Source of the DNA: Litoribrevibacter euphylliae
Lineage (GTDB): Bacteria; Pseudomonadota; Gammaproteobacteria; Pseudomonadales; Litoribrevibacteraceae
Reading direction: 5' to 3'
DNA length: 64,000 bases
Assembly (NCBI RefSeq): GCF_042646085.1
Contig: NZ_JBHRSZ010000007.1
Location: 806,001 to 870,000 of the forward strand
Below are positions 17,642 to 25,696 of this stretch, piece after piece (within the stretch, counting starts at the first letter, position 1; every line of letters begins with the position of its first letter). Made by a program: the position numbers and the translations under genes. A model generated the notes under the pieces. The model ran no database searches and was not told the DNA's origin. It saw only the letters and a program-made list of their open reading frames with translations.

Positions 17642-18100
17642 ATGAATAGATCGAAACGTTATATTCCTGATTTGGTAGAGCAATCTTCTCAGTGCGAGCG
17701 TAATTATTTAAAGCTGATGAAATTGATGCCCTCTTTTGATGAGCAGGACGTTTATCGCTATGAACTTCATTCGGAACAAGGCGAGTTAGGCGGCCTTCAA
17801 ATCAAAGTGGCGGAACGTTTCAAATACACCGCAACGGTGGAAGTGACTCAGTTGGTGGATTTAGGCGAATGGTTACCAGCGCCCACTATGTTGGTGCGTA
17901 TTTATCATGATGCGCGTATGGCCGAAGTCATTGCCTATCAGAATAAACGTCGCTTTAAGGGAACCTATGAATACCCTAACGATGATATGCACCACAAAGA
18001 TGAGAAGTGTCAGCTTAACCGTTTTTTAGGTCAATGGTTGAACTATTGTATGGATCATGGCTGCCATCTTGATTCTTTCTCTAACTTTTTATCCGCTTAA
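17642..18100 (+). CDS. yqiB: DUF1249 protein YqiB
   Basis: 152 residues of the DUF1249 family. The function is unknown in all members, but the gene is nearly always beside nudF and cpdA, as here. Recognisable segments are SKRYIPDLVEQSSQCERNYL, LKLMKLMP, VEVTQLVDLGEWLP and PTMLVRIYHDARMAEVIAYQ, with a C-terminal HHKDEKCQLNRFLGQWLNYC. The ATG at 17642 has AGAGGTGAGA directly upstream, so it is preferred over the GTG at 17636. Soluble, with no membrane segment. Confidence 0.9.
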   Translation: MNRSKRYIPDLVEQSSQCERNYLKLMKLMPSFDEQDVYRYELHSEQGELGGLQIKVAERFKYTATVEVTQLVDLGEWLPAPTMLVRIYHDARMAEVIAYQNKRRFKGTYEYPNDDMHHKDEKCQLNRFLGQWLNYCMDHGCHLDSFSNFLSA

Positions 18101-18334
18101 GCCCCGTCTTTTACGACAAATAACCTTCTCTAAAGTGTTACGCACTGTTATTTTGTGAGTTATCTATCATTTATTAGTGTTTAACAAACGTTATAGTTAG
18201 ACTGTCTATAATTAAAATAAATTACATTTGTAACTGTTTGTCGTTAATGACTGCTATACATAATATTTTGATCGAATGCTTTTTGAGCAAGCAAATAGTG
18301 AACAAACAGTCTGTTGGCCAAGGAGAGAAGGTTA

Positions 18335-19126
18335 GTGGTAGCTGATCGCGTCCGAATCGTGCAAATTACGGACTCGCATTTATTCAAAAGCACAGATGGC
18401 GATTTGCTGGGTATGAAAACCGAGCATAGTCTTGACTGTGTTGTGTCCTTGGTTCGTCAAAAAACTACAGAGTTTGATGTGGTACTTGCTACTGGGGATA
18501 TTTCCCAGGACGGCTCCATCGAAAGCTACCAGAGAATGCGTAATAAGCTTGAAAGCTTTGGTGTGCCATTTTACTGGCTGTCTGGTAATCACGATCAGAA
18601 CGACGTTATCTCTCAGGCCAGTGCTGGTACTAATGCCCTTCAGAAGGTAATTGATTATGAGCATTGGCGAATTGTCATGCTCGATTCCTCTGTTACAGAA
18701 CAAGTGCACGGCTATCTCCAACAGAAAGAATTGGATACTCTCAAAGATGCGTTGGAAACTACCGATAAGCATGTATTGGTATGCTTCCACCACCACCCGA
18801 TTAATGTAGGCGCGCGCTGGATCGACAACATCGGTGTGAAGAACGCATCGGACTTTATGGAAACCATTAAAGGTTACGATCAGGTAAAAGGCGTCTTGTG
18901 GGGGCATGTGCATCAGGAAGTTGATGAACATCAGGATGGTCGACGATTGCTGGCTTCTCCCTCAACCTGCATTCAATTTACTAAACATTCAGATGAATTT
19001 TCCGTAGACACCTTATCACCGGGCTATCGATATTTAGAACTGCTGGCTGATGGCTCTATTGAAACGCAGGTTCATCGTGTCACTGGTGTTGAGTTCACTA
19101 TCGACTATTCTATTAAAGGGTACTAG
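18335..19126 (+). CDS. cpdA: 3',5'-cyclic AMP phosphodiesterase
   Basis: About 263 residues. A class III phosphodiesterase that hydrolyses cAMP in the cytoplasm and so tunes CRP/Vfr signalling. The metal ligands appear in order: VQITDSH, LATGDISQDG, WLSGNHDQ, CFHHHPI and LWGHVHQEVD, the calcineurin-like phosphoesterase set. The GTG at 18335 is preferred because AGGAGA lies 8 bases upstream; a TTG at 18314 is in frame but lies before that ribosome site. The 234-base AT-rich gap upstream contains a TATAAT near 18208, and a weak CRP-like TGTGA-N6-TATCA at 18154. Confidence 0.93.
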   Translation: MVADRVRIVQITDSHLFKSTDGDLLGMKTEHSLDCVVSLVRQKTTEFDVVLATGDISQDGSIESYQRMRNKLESFGVPFYWLSGNHDQNDVISQASAGTNALQKVIDYEHWRIVMLDSSVTEQVHGYLQQKELDTLKDALETTDKHVLVCFHHHPINVGARWIDNIGVKNASDFMETIKGYDQVKGVLWGHVHQEVDEHQDGRRLLASPSTCIQFTKHSDEFSVDTLSPGYRYLELLADGSIETQVHRVTGVEFTIDYSIKGY

Positions 19127-19167
19127 TAAGTCTTCTTGATGTGATAAGAGGTAGGAGGAAGCCCTGA

Positions 19168-19770
19168 ATGTCGTCATTGATTTATATCCACGGCTTTAAC
19201 AGTTCGCCGGAATCCACAAAGGCCAAGATTATTGGTAACTCCTTGAGTGTATTGGGGTTTGATTCTGACAGTTACATTGTTCCTAATTTGGCGTATGAGC
19301 CTGATCAGGCCATAGCGTCCTTAGTTGATTGCATTGAAACCCTGAAAGCCCGTGGCGAAGAAATCTATCTTATCGGTAGTTCCTTGGGGGGATATTACGC
19401 CACCTACCTGGCTGCCAAATATCAGCTAAAAACTGTGCTGATTAACCCTGCGGTTAAACCTTATGAGTTGTTAGTGGATTATCTGGGGTCGAATAAAAAT
19501 ATCTACACCGGCGATGAGTATGAAATTACTCAAGATCACATGGCGCAGTTAAAAGCGCTCGATATTGATGAATTAGCTTCGCCTGAGGATGTTCTGTTAT
19601 TGGTTCAAACTGACGATGAAACCCTTGATTACCACCAGGCTACGGATAAGTTTTGGCAATCGCCTTCCGTTATTGAATATGGCGGAAATCACAGCTTTGA
19701 TGATTTTCCGACTAAACTGCTATTAATAAAACAGTTTTTTCAGGCATCACCCCGCGAAGCGTTATCTTAA
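19168..19770 (+). CDS. yqiA: YqiA-type esterase
   Basis: 200 residues of the small alpha/beta hydrolase family UPF0227. IYIHGFNSSPESTKA carries the oxyanion-hole HGF, and YLIGSSLGGYYATYLA holds the nucleophile serine in GxSxG. The acid is probably in LLLVQTDDETLDY, and the histidine in GGNHSFDDF. E. coli YqiA has esterase activity on short acyl esters. It follows cpdA closely, as in E. coli, and is probably cotranscribed. The gene ends 15 bases before a hybrid kinase gene. Confidence 0.92.
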   Translation: MSSLIYIHGFNSSPESTKAKIIGNSLSVLGFDSDSYIVPNLAYEPDQAIASLVDCIETLKARGEEIYLIGSSLGGYYATYLAAKYQLKTVLINPAVKPYELLVDYLGSNKNIYTGDEYEITQDHMAQLKALDIDELASPEDVLLLVQTDDETLDYHQATDKFWQSPSVIEYGGNHSFDDFPTKLLLIKQFFQASPREALS

Positions 19771-19785
19771 GGAAGAGTTACCACA

Positions 19786-21558
19786 GTGATAAGCCAACAT
19801 TCATTGCCGAATTTTCCGCTTGAGATACAAGGCAATTGCCTTGCTGGTTCTACATTGTTCTCTTCTAATGCAGACGATCAATTAGTATTTGCTGATCATC
19901 TTGAAACGACGGAAGACGATGGTGAATTAGTCATCAAAGAACCATGGCAGGTATTGATTGTGGATGATGATAGCGATGTTCATCAGATCACTCGTCTTGC
20001 GCTGCGTTCGTTCAGTTTTGAAGGACGCTCACTGGTTCTTGACAGTGTGTACAGTGCGGAAGAAGCGCGCCAAGTCTTATCTAAGCCAAACAAGTACGCG
20101 GCTATTTTGCTGGACGTGGTGATGGAAAGTGATGACGCTGGCTTACAGTTGGTGAACTTCATTCGCAACGAGCTTCAGGATCATAATGTCCGGATCATTA
20201 TTCGTACCGGCCAACCTGGATTGGCGCCGGCGGATCGGGTCTACATCGAATACGACATTAATGATTATGTCGCCAAAACCGAATTAACCGCCAACAAACT
20301 GTCCTTAGTGGTGTTGGGCGCGTTACGTTCATTTCGGGATATTAAAGCGGCTCAAGAACTGCAGTCTCAGCTTCATCAAATGGAGCAGGAATCTGAAGCT
20401 GCGAAAGCCGCATCCCAGGCAAAATCCCAGTTTCTTGCGCATATGAGTCATGAAATCCGCACGCCGCTCAATGGTGTGATTGGTATGTTGGATTTGTTGA
20501 GGCAGACTCAGCTGACCGAAGAGCAGGATTACTTCGCTCGAATCATTGATAAATCCGCTCATTCACTGCTGAGTGTGGTGAATGACATTCTGGATTTCAA
20601 AAAGATTGAAGCCGGTAAATTGGAATTGGATGAAGTCACGTTTTCATTGCAAGATATGCTTGATGACGTACAGGCGACCTTTTATGCGCCCTTGCATCAT
20701 AATAAGCTGTCTCTGACCGTCCGTATCGCCGACAACGTCCCGCCGAAACTGGTCGGCGATGAGATTCGCATCAAACAGATTCTGATTAACCTCATTGGTA
20801 ATGCTATTAAATTCACGCCTGAACAGGGGCATATTTCTTTGGCGTTGTCAGGTGTGGCGGATTTGGCTGCTAAACGTTTCCAACTGGAAATCTCTGTGGC
20901 GGATACCGGGATTGGCATGACGGAAGAGCAGCAGAAAAACTTGTTCAGCCCGTTCTCGCAAGCTGATACTTCCACCACTAGAGAGTTTGGTGGTACGGGT
21001 CTTGGTCTCGACATTTCCCGTCAACTGGCTGAAATGATGAAAGGTGGCATCAACCTTGAGAGTACCAAAGATAAGGGCTCGACCTTTATTGTGTCATTGA
21101 GTCTCGGTTGTTTGGACTTTGAAATGAGAGAAGTCACAGAGTTATCCTCAGTGGAAGACGGTGTGCAAGAAGGGCCGCTACAGATCTTGGTTGCTGAAGA
21201 TGACCTGACTAACCAGAAAGTGATTCGGGCAATGTTGGCCAAGTTAGGCCATGACGTCACTATCGTCGAGAACGGTACGGAAGTGGAGCCTGCACTCAAG
21301 CAAACCGATTTTGATGTTATTATGATGGATTACCACATGCCTGAAATGGATGGCATTACTGCGACTAAACTGTTGAGAGCGAAACCTGAATTTCTTGATC
21401 TTCCTATTGTGGCCTTAACTGCCGCCACTTCCACAGAAGAGCGCGATCGTTGTCTTAAAGCAGGGATGAATGATTTCCTGACCAAACCTTATACCTTGGA
21501 TGGTCTATCGAAAGTGCTTGGTAAGATCAACCGTGGGAAGCGGATCAGTACACATTGA
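19786..21558 (+). CDS. Hybrid sensor histidine kinase with receiver domains at both ends
   Basis: 590 residues with no membrane segment, so cytoplasmic. An N-terminal receiver domain (VLIVDDDSDVHQ from about residue 56, phospho-acceptor Asp110) is followed by a linker, HisKA with AHMSHEIRTPLNGVIG (His222), a HATPase domain with ILINLIGNAIKFTP, VADTGIGMTEEQ and TREFGGTGLGLDIS, and a C-terminal receiver with VAEDDLTNQKVI (Asp515 in MMDYHMPEMDG). The first receiver resembles those that precede DUF3369 domains. No sensor domain is present, so the signal probably arrives by phosphotransfer. It begins with GTG 15 bases after yqiA and lies where relatives usually have parE. Confidence 0.92.
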   Translation: MISQHSLPNFPLEIQGNCLAGSTLFSSNADDQLVFADHLETTEDDGELVIKEPWQVLIVDDDSDVHQITRLALRSFSFEGRSLVLDSVYSAEEARQVLSKPNKYAAILLDVVMESDDAGLQLVNFIRNELQDHNVRIIIRTGQPGLAPADRVYIEYDINDYVAKTELTANKLSLVVLGALRSFRDIKAAQELQSQLHQMEQESEAAKAASQAKSQFLAHMSHEIRTPLNGVIGMLDLLRQTQLTEEQDYFARIIDKSAHSLLSVVNDILDFKKIEAGKLELDEVTFSLQDMLDDVQATFYAPLHHNKLSLTVRIADNVPPKLVGDEIRIKQILINLIGNAIKFTPEQGHISLALSGVADLAAKRFQLEISVADTGIGMTEEQQKNLFSPFSQADTSTTREFGGTGLGLDISRQLAEMMKGGINLESTKDKGSTFIVSLSLGCLDFEMREVTELSSVEDGVQEGPLQILVAEDDLTNQKVIRAMLAKLGHDVTIVENGTEVEPALKQTDFDVIMMDYHMPEMDGITATKLLRAKPEFLDLPIVALTAATSTEERDRCLKAGMNDFLTKPYTLDGLSKVLGKINRGKRISTH

Positions 21559-21596
21559 ACCGGATGTTGAGCGCACCAAATACTGATCCGGTCATT

Positions 21597-21625
21597 GAGG
21601 TGTTTCACTGATATACCTCTATTTC
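21597..21625 (+). terminator. Weak terminator after the hybrid kinase
   Basis: A 5-bp stem (gaggt/acctc) with a long loop, followed by TATTTCTTTTT. A larger 6-bp ccggat/atccgg pair lies just before it. Suggestive only. Confidence 0.35.
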
Positions 21626-21788
21626 TTTTTAAAGCAAGAAATTGCTAGTATCTCCTTTGGAAATTATCTAAGGTAAAGCGCACTTTATCTCTCGGACAGT
21701 CGATGACGACTGATCTGCTGATTGTCGACTTGTTCAGCTTTTAAGCGTGCCTTAGAAGATAAATAGAATAGCTAAGCAAAGAGTTCTT

Positions 21789-23678
21789 ATGACCAGTTCC
21801 AATTACAACGCCGAATCCATTGAAGTTCTAAGTGGTTTAGATCCCGTTAAAAAACGTCCTGGGATGTACACCGAAACCACCCGGCCCAACCACTTAGCTC
21901 AAGAAGTCATCGATAACTCGGTGGATGAGGCATTGGCAGGACACGCCAAAACGGTCAAAGTCACTCTGCATGAAGACAATTCACTGGAAATCGAAGACGA
22001 TGGTCGCGGTATGCCGGTGGATATTCACCCGGAAGAAGGCGTTTCCGGGGTGGAGCTGATCCTTACCCGTCTTCACGCTGGGGGTAAATTCTCCAATAAA
22101 AACTACCAGTTCTCAGGTGGTTTGCATGGGGTGGGGATCTCAGTAGTAAACGCACTATCACAGCGCGTCGATATCAACATTAAGCGCGATGGTCAGCAGT
22201 ACCACATCGCCTTTGCTGACGGTGACAAAGTTGAAGAGCTGGAAGTCACTGGTACGGTCGGTAAGAAAAATACCGGTACGATTGTTCGCTTCCATCCTGA
22301 CCCGCAATACTTCGACAGCCCTAAGTTCTCTGTAGCGCGTCTGCGTCATGTGCTTCGCGCCAAAGCAGTTCTGTGTCCTGGTTTGAAAGTTGTTTTTGTT
22401 CAAAAAGCGCTGAACGAAAGCGAAGAATGGTTCTATCAAGATGGCCTAAAAGATTATCTGGCGGGTCATACTCAAGTGTATGAAGTGCTACCACAAGAAC
22501 CTTTTGTCGGTTCATTGGCCGGTGAGCACGAAGCCGTTGATTGGGCGGTGCAATGGCTGCCAGAAGGCGGTGAGCTGATTCAGGAAAGCTACGTTAACTT
22601 GATTCCAACGGCTCAAGGCGGTACCCACGTTAATGGTTTGCGTACAGGCTTGTTGGAAGCGATGCGTGAGTTCTGTGAATTCCGAAACTTACTACCAAGA
22701 GGTATAAAGTTAACACCTGACGATGTGTGGGAGCGTTGCTGTTATGTGCTGTCTGCAAAGCTCGAAGATCCACAATTCTCAGGTCAGACCAAAGAGCGGT
22801 TATCCTCTCGTAACTGTGCCGCCTTTATCTCGGGCGTAGTAAAAGATGCCTTCAGCCTGTGGTTGAACCAACACACCGAAGTGGCCGAACAACTGGCCGA
22901 GCTTTGTATTAGCAATGCTCAACGCCGTATGAAAGCCAGTAAGAAGGTTGCGCGTAAGAAGATCACGCAGGGGCCTGCCTTGCCAGGTAAATTAGCCGAC
23001 TGTTCCGGTCAGGATTCCATGCGCAGTGAATTATTCTTGGTGGAAGGGGATTCTGCGGGTGGTTCTGCCAAGCAAGCGCGTAATCGTGAAAATCAGGCGA
23101 TCATGCCGCTACGAGGTAAGATTCTGAACACGTGGGAAGTGGATTCGTCTGAAATCCTGGCTTCACAAGAAGTGCATGACATCGCTGTCGCAATCGGTGT
23201 TGACCCGGGTGCAGAAAATCTCGAAGCCCTTCGCTACGGTAAAATCTGTATTCTCGCTGATGCCGACTCGGATGGTCTTCACATTGCAACGCTACTCTGC
23301 GCGTTGTTTGTTAAGCACTTCCGTCCGTTGGTGGCTAAAGGCCATATTTATGTCGCCATGCCGCCGCTGTACCGTATCGACATTGGTAAAGACGTCTATT
23401 ACGCCTTGGATGACGATGAAAAAGAAGGCGTGTTAGATCGCATTAAGGCCGAAAAGAAACGTGGTACCGTCAATGTTCAGCGTTTCAAAGGTCTGGGTGA
23501 AATGAACCCTCTACAACTGCGCGAAACCACCATGGACCCTGATACCCGCCGTTTGGTTCAGTTGACCTTAGATGAAGAAGACAAAGCAGATCAGCTTTTG
23601 GACATGATGCTCGCCAAGAAGCGTTCTGGCGATCGTAAAGATTGGCTACAGAGCAAAGGCAATCTGGCGACGGTTTAA
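21789..23678 (+). CDS. parE: DNA topoisomerase IV subunit B
   Basis: 629 residues, the standard ParE length. ATPase subunit of the topoisomerase that unlinks daughter chromosomes. The GHKL ATPase begins with VLSGLDPVKKRPGMYTE, then VIDNSVDEALAGHA, EDDGRGMPVDIHP and GGLHGVGISVVNALS. The Toprim region carries LVEGDSAGGSAKQ and ILADADSDGLHIATL, and the end is the short QRFKGLGEMNPLQL tail rather than the longer GyrB form. The partner parC is not in the window. A 230-base gap upstream suggests its own promoter. Confidence 0.97.
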   Translation: MTSSNYNAESIEVLSGLDPVKKRPGMYTETTRPNHLAQEVIDNSVDEALAGHAKTVKVTLHEDNSLEIEDDGRGMPVDIHPEEGVSGVELILTRLHAGGKFSNKNYQFSGGLHGVGISVVNALSQRVDINIKRDGQQYHIAFADGDKVEELEVTGTVGKKNTGTIVRFHPDPQYFDSPKFSVARLRHVLRAKAVLCPGLKVVFVQKALNESEEWFYQDGLKDYLAGHTQVYEVLPQEPFVGSLAGEHEAVDWAVQWLPEGGELIQESYVNLIPTAQGGTHVNGLRTGLLEAMREFCEFRNLLPRGIKLTPDDVWERCCYVLSAKLEDPQFSGQTKERLSSRNCAAFISGVVKDAFSLWLNQHTEVAEQLAELCISNAQRRMKASKKVARKKITQGPALPGKLADCSGQDSMRSELFLVEGDSAGGSAKQARNRENQAIMPLRGKILNTWEVDSSEILASQEVHDIAVAIGVDPGAENLEALRYGKICILADADSDGLHIATLLCALFVKHFRPLVAKGHIYVAMPPLYRIDIGKDVYYALDDDEKEGVLDRIKAEKKRGTVNVQRFKGLGEMNPLQLRETTMDPDTRRLVQLTLDEEDKADQLLDMMLAKKRSGDRKDWLQSKGNLATV

Positions 23679-23692
23679 TTGTTTGTTGTTCC

Positions 23693-23715
23693 TCCGCCTG
23701 AGTTCTTCAGGCGGA
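23693..23715 (+). terminator. Hairpin after parE
   Basis: Perfect 9-bp stem tccgcctga-gttct-tcaggcgga directly after parE. It lacks a long T-run (followed by ATGTTTCC), so it may be a weak terminator or a 3' stabilising hairpin. Confidence 0.6.
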
Positions 23716-23820
23716 ATGTTTCCACCTATCATGCCCCTAATGTAGATTAAGTAATTGTTCTTCAAGTTCTTCTTGATTTAAATAAATCACGTATCGATAT
23801 TTTTTGTATGGAGAATGAGG

Positions 23821-24237
23821 ATGTTTGGTTTTTCCATATTAATGATCTTCTTGATAACCTCTTTATTTGTATATGGAAAGCTTGGGGCTTGGGGAGACGC
23901 ATCGAGAATATATGGCAAAAATTATTGGTTTCAGCTACCTACAGGGTGTGTCCATGAAATTCCAATATATAGCTTTAACATGGTTTTGATTGAAGAAGGT
24001 GCTGGAGTTTCTAAAACTGGTGTTGTTAAGGTGATTGATGGTAAAGATCATCTTTATCTTCTTGAATATACTTTGGTTCAACCCCTCTTTTCTTCTCTAT
24101 GTATACCTAAATCAGAAATTAAAGTACGAAGCCATGAACGATGGGATGGGAAATATTGGGCACTGTCAATGGTTGATGTGCCTGAGATATATATTCCTCA
24201 GAAGTGGATTAGGGCTATAAAAGGACTTACGGATTAA
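23821..24237 (+). CDS. Small hypothetical protein with N-terminal membrane segment
   Basis: About 138 residues; I do not recognise the family. A hydrophobic N-terminus (FSILMIFLITSLFVYG) is a signal anchor or uncleaved signal peptide; the rest looks like a small beta-rich domain (FQLPTGCVHEIPIYS, VVKVIDGKDHLYLLEY) with two cysteines, so probably periplasmic. The ATG at 23821 has GGAGA upstream at a good distance; an ATG two codons earlier is possible. It is AT-rich compared with parE and directly precedes the truncated DUF2959 remnant, so it may have arrived with the event that broke that gene. Confidence 0.6.
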   Translation: MFGFSILMIFLITSLFVYGKLGAWGDASRIYGKNYWFQLPTGCVHEIPIYSFNMVLIEEGAGVSKTGVVKVIDGKDHLYLLEYTLVQPLFSSLCIPKSEIKVRSHERWDGKYWALSMVDVPEIYIPQKWIRAIKGLTD

Positions 24238-24263
24238 CACATAAGGTTTATTGGCTTTGTACT

Positions 24264-24503
24264 GCGGATAAACTAGCTAAGACTAAGCGTAAGTACAAGT
24301 TGTTGATTAAAGCTATGCGTCGTTCAGAAAAGAAAATGCAGCCGGTGTTGGCCGCATTTCAGGACCAGGTGCTGTTCCAAGCTATTAATTTCTTGAAAGG
24401 CGAATTAAAAACGATTCAAAAGGATGTAGCCCGTTTGGTGAAGGAAATGGAGAACTCCATCAAAGAGTCGGAAGCCTTCATTCAATCGCTATCCGAAGGT
24501 TAA
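24264..24503 (+). pseudogene. Truncated DUF2959 gene remnant
   Basis: The reading frame here encodes the C-terminal third of a DUF2959 protein, a coiled-coil lipoprotein family of roughly 215 residues. Recognisable are ADKLAKTKRKYKLLIKAMRR, KKMQPVLAAFQDQVLF, FLKGELKTIQKDVARL and EMENSIKESEAFI. The homology extends upstream of any start codon (through about 24264), and the signal peptide and N-terminal two thirds are absent. Several residues expected between the DQVLF and LKGEL blocks also seem missing. A TTG at 24300 could start a 67-residue product, but without a ribosome site. I read it as a decayed remnant. Confidence 0.7.
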
Positions 24504-24632
24504 TCACCTTTTCTGATGACGGCTATTTGAAATTGCGATGGTGCTGAATCGGTGTTTCGGCTTCAATAGGTATAGTCATATTTAACGGTTCTTTCATAAG
24601 GCACTTCTAATTTGAACAGCGAGGTATAACGG

Positions 24633-25547
24633 ATGGAGTTCAGTCAATTAAAGGCGTTTGTTACTGTGGCTGAAGAAGGCCATTTAACCCGAGCGGCAGA
24701 TCGTCTGTACACCAGTCAACCAGCCATCAGTGCCAAGCTTAAAGCGCTTGAGGAATCCTTGGGTGTGAACCTGTTCAATCGAACTGCGAAGGGTATGATT
24801 CTGACGGCCGCGGGTGAGAAGCTGTTGGTTCAGGCACAGGCAATTCTGGACGTGTCTCAACAGATGGCGGTGCAGGCGAAAGAGATTCAAGGTGCCGTGG
24901 GTGGCATGCTCTCCATTGGCTTGAACTCGGATCTGCCGTTTTTACGTTTGCCGGAATTGCTGGCGGATGCGGCCGAACATTACCCGGATCTAAAGCTGTC
25001 GCTGATCAATGGCATGTCTTATGAAAATCAGGTTGATGTCCGTAAGGGCATTTTGGATACAGGATTCTTCTTTGGCCCTTGTACGTCACTAGATATTCAC
25101 ACGGTGCATTTGGATGACATAGAAACGGCCATTGTGGCTCCGGCTGTGTGTGCGGAGAAAATGGCCTATGCATCCGTTGAAGAGTTAGCTCAGATGTCCT
25201 GGGTGTATACCACCGAACGCTGCCCGTTTTATCGGTTAAAGGAATCGCTGTTTGAGCATTCTAAGCAGAAGCCTACAAAGGCTGTGTTTGTGGATGGCGA
25301 AGATGCCATTCGAGACTTGGTCAAGGCGGGCTCAGGTATCGCCATGTTAAGACTCGATGATGCAGAAAAGGCCGAAGCCGAAGGCTGGGGCATTCGTTGG
25401 AAAGGTCGAACACCGAAGATAGCTTTGAGTGTCGCGGTGTCGCCACAGCGTCTTCATGAACCTGTGATTCAGGCGTGGTTGAAAGAATTATCCAAGTTTT
25501 GGCCGATGACGGAATACCTTGAGCAATCTATTAATTCCGCACAGTAG
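24633..25547 (+). CDS. LysR-family transcriptional regulator
   Basis: 304 residues with the N-terminal winged helix-turn-helix (FSQLKAFVTVAEEGHLTRAA, QPAISAKLKALEESLGVNLF) and a C-terminal periplasmic-binding-protein-like effector domain starting about residue 90 (GGMLSIGLNSDLPFLRLPEL). The ATG is preceded by GAGG at about 9 bases. It is followed by a strong terminator, so it is a single-gene unit. No divergent partner gene is present, and the downstream solute-binding fusion is in the same direction, so its target is not obvious. Confidence 0.93.
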   Translation: MEFSQLKAFVTVAEEGHLTRAADRLYTSQPAISAKLKALEESLGVNLFNRTAKGMILTAAGEKLLVQAQAILDVSQQMAVQAKEIQGAVGGMLSIGLNSDLPFLRLPELLADAAEHYPDLKLSLINGMSYENQVDVRKGILDTGFFFGPCTSLDIHTVHLDDIETAIVAPAVCAEKMAYASVEELAQMSWVYTTERCPFYRLKESLFEHSKQKPTKAVFVDGEDAIRDLVKAGSGIAMLRLDDAEKAEAEGWGIRWKGRTPKIALSVAVSPQRLHEPVIQAWLKELSKFWPMTEYLEQSINSAQ

Positions 25548-25592
25548 TTGCTTTGTGCCTTCCTGATTTTTCGAGTATTTAACATAGTAATT

Positions 25593-25627
25593 GAGCCTCA
25601 GAAGGTGTCTTCTGGGGCTCTTTTTTT
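25593..25627 (+). terminator. Terminator after the LysR gene
   Basis: 12-bp stem with one G-T wobble (gagcctcagaag / cttctggggctc, loop gtgt) followed by seven T. A classical intrinsic terminator. Confidence 0.92.
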
Positions 25628-25696
25628 GATGCCGAGAGTATAAGCGAGAAACACCTACTACACTGAAAATAACCAATCAGTTGAGAGCTAACCTCT

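Noticed and set aside
21697..21712. cagtcg-atga-cgactg dyad before parE
   Set aside because: Short dyad without a T-run or known operator pattern; likely chance in a gap of this size.
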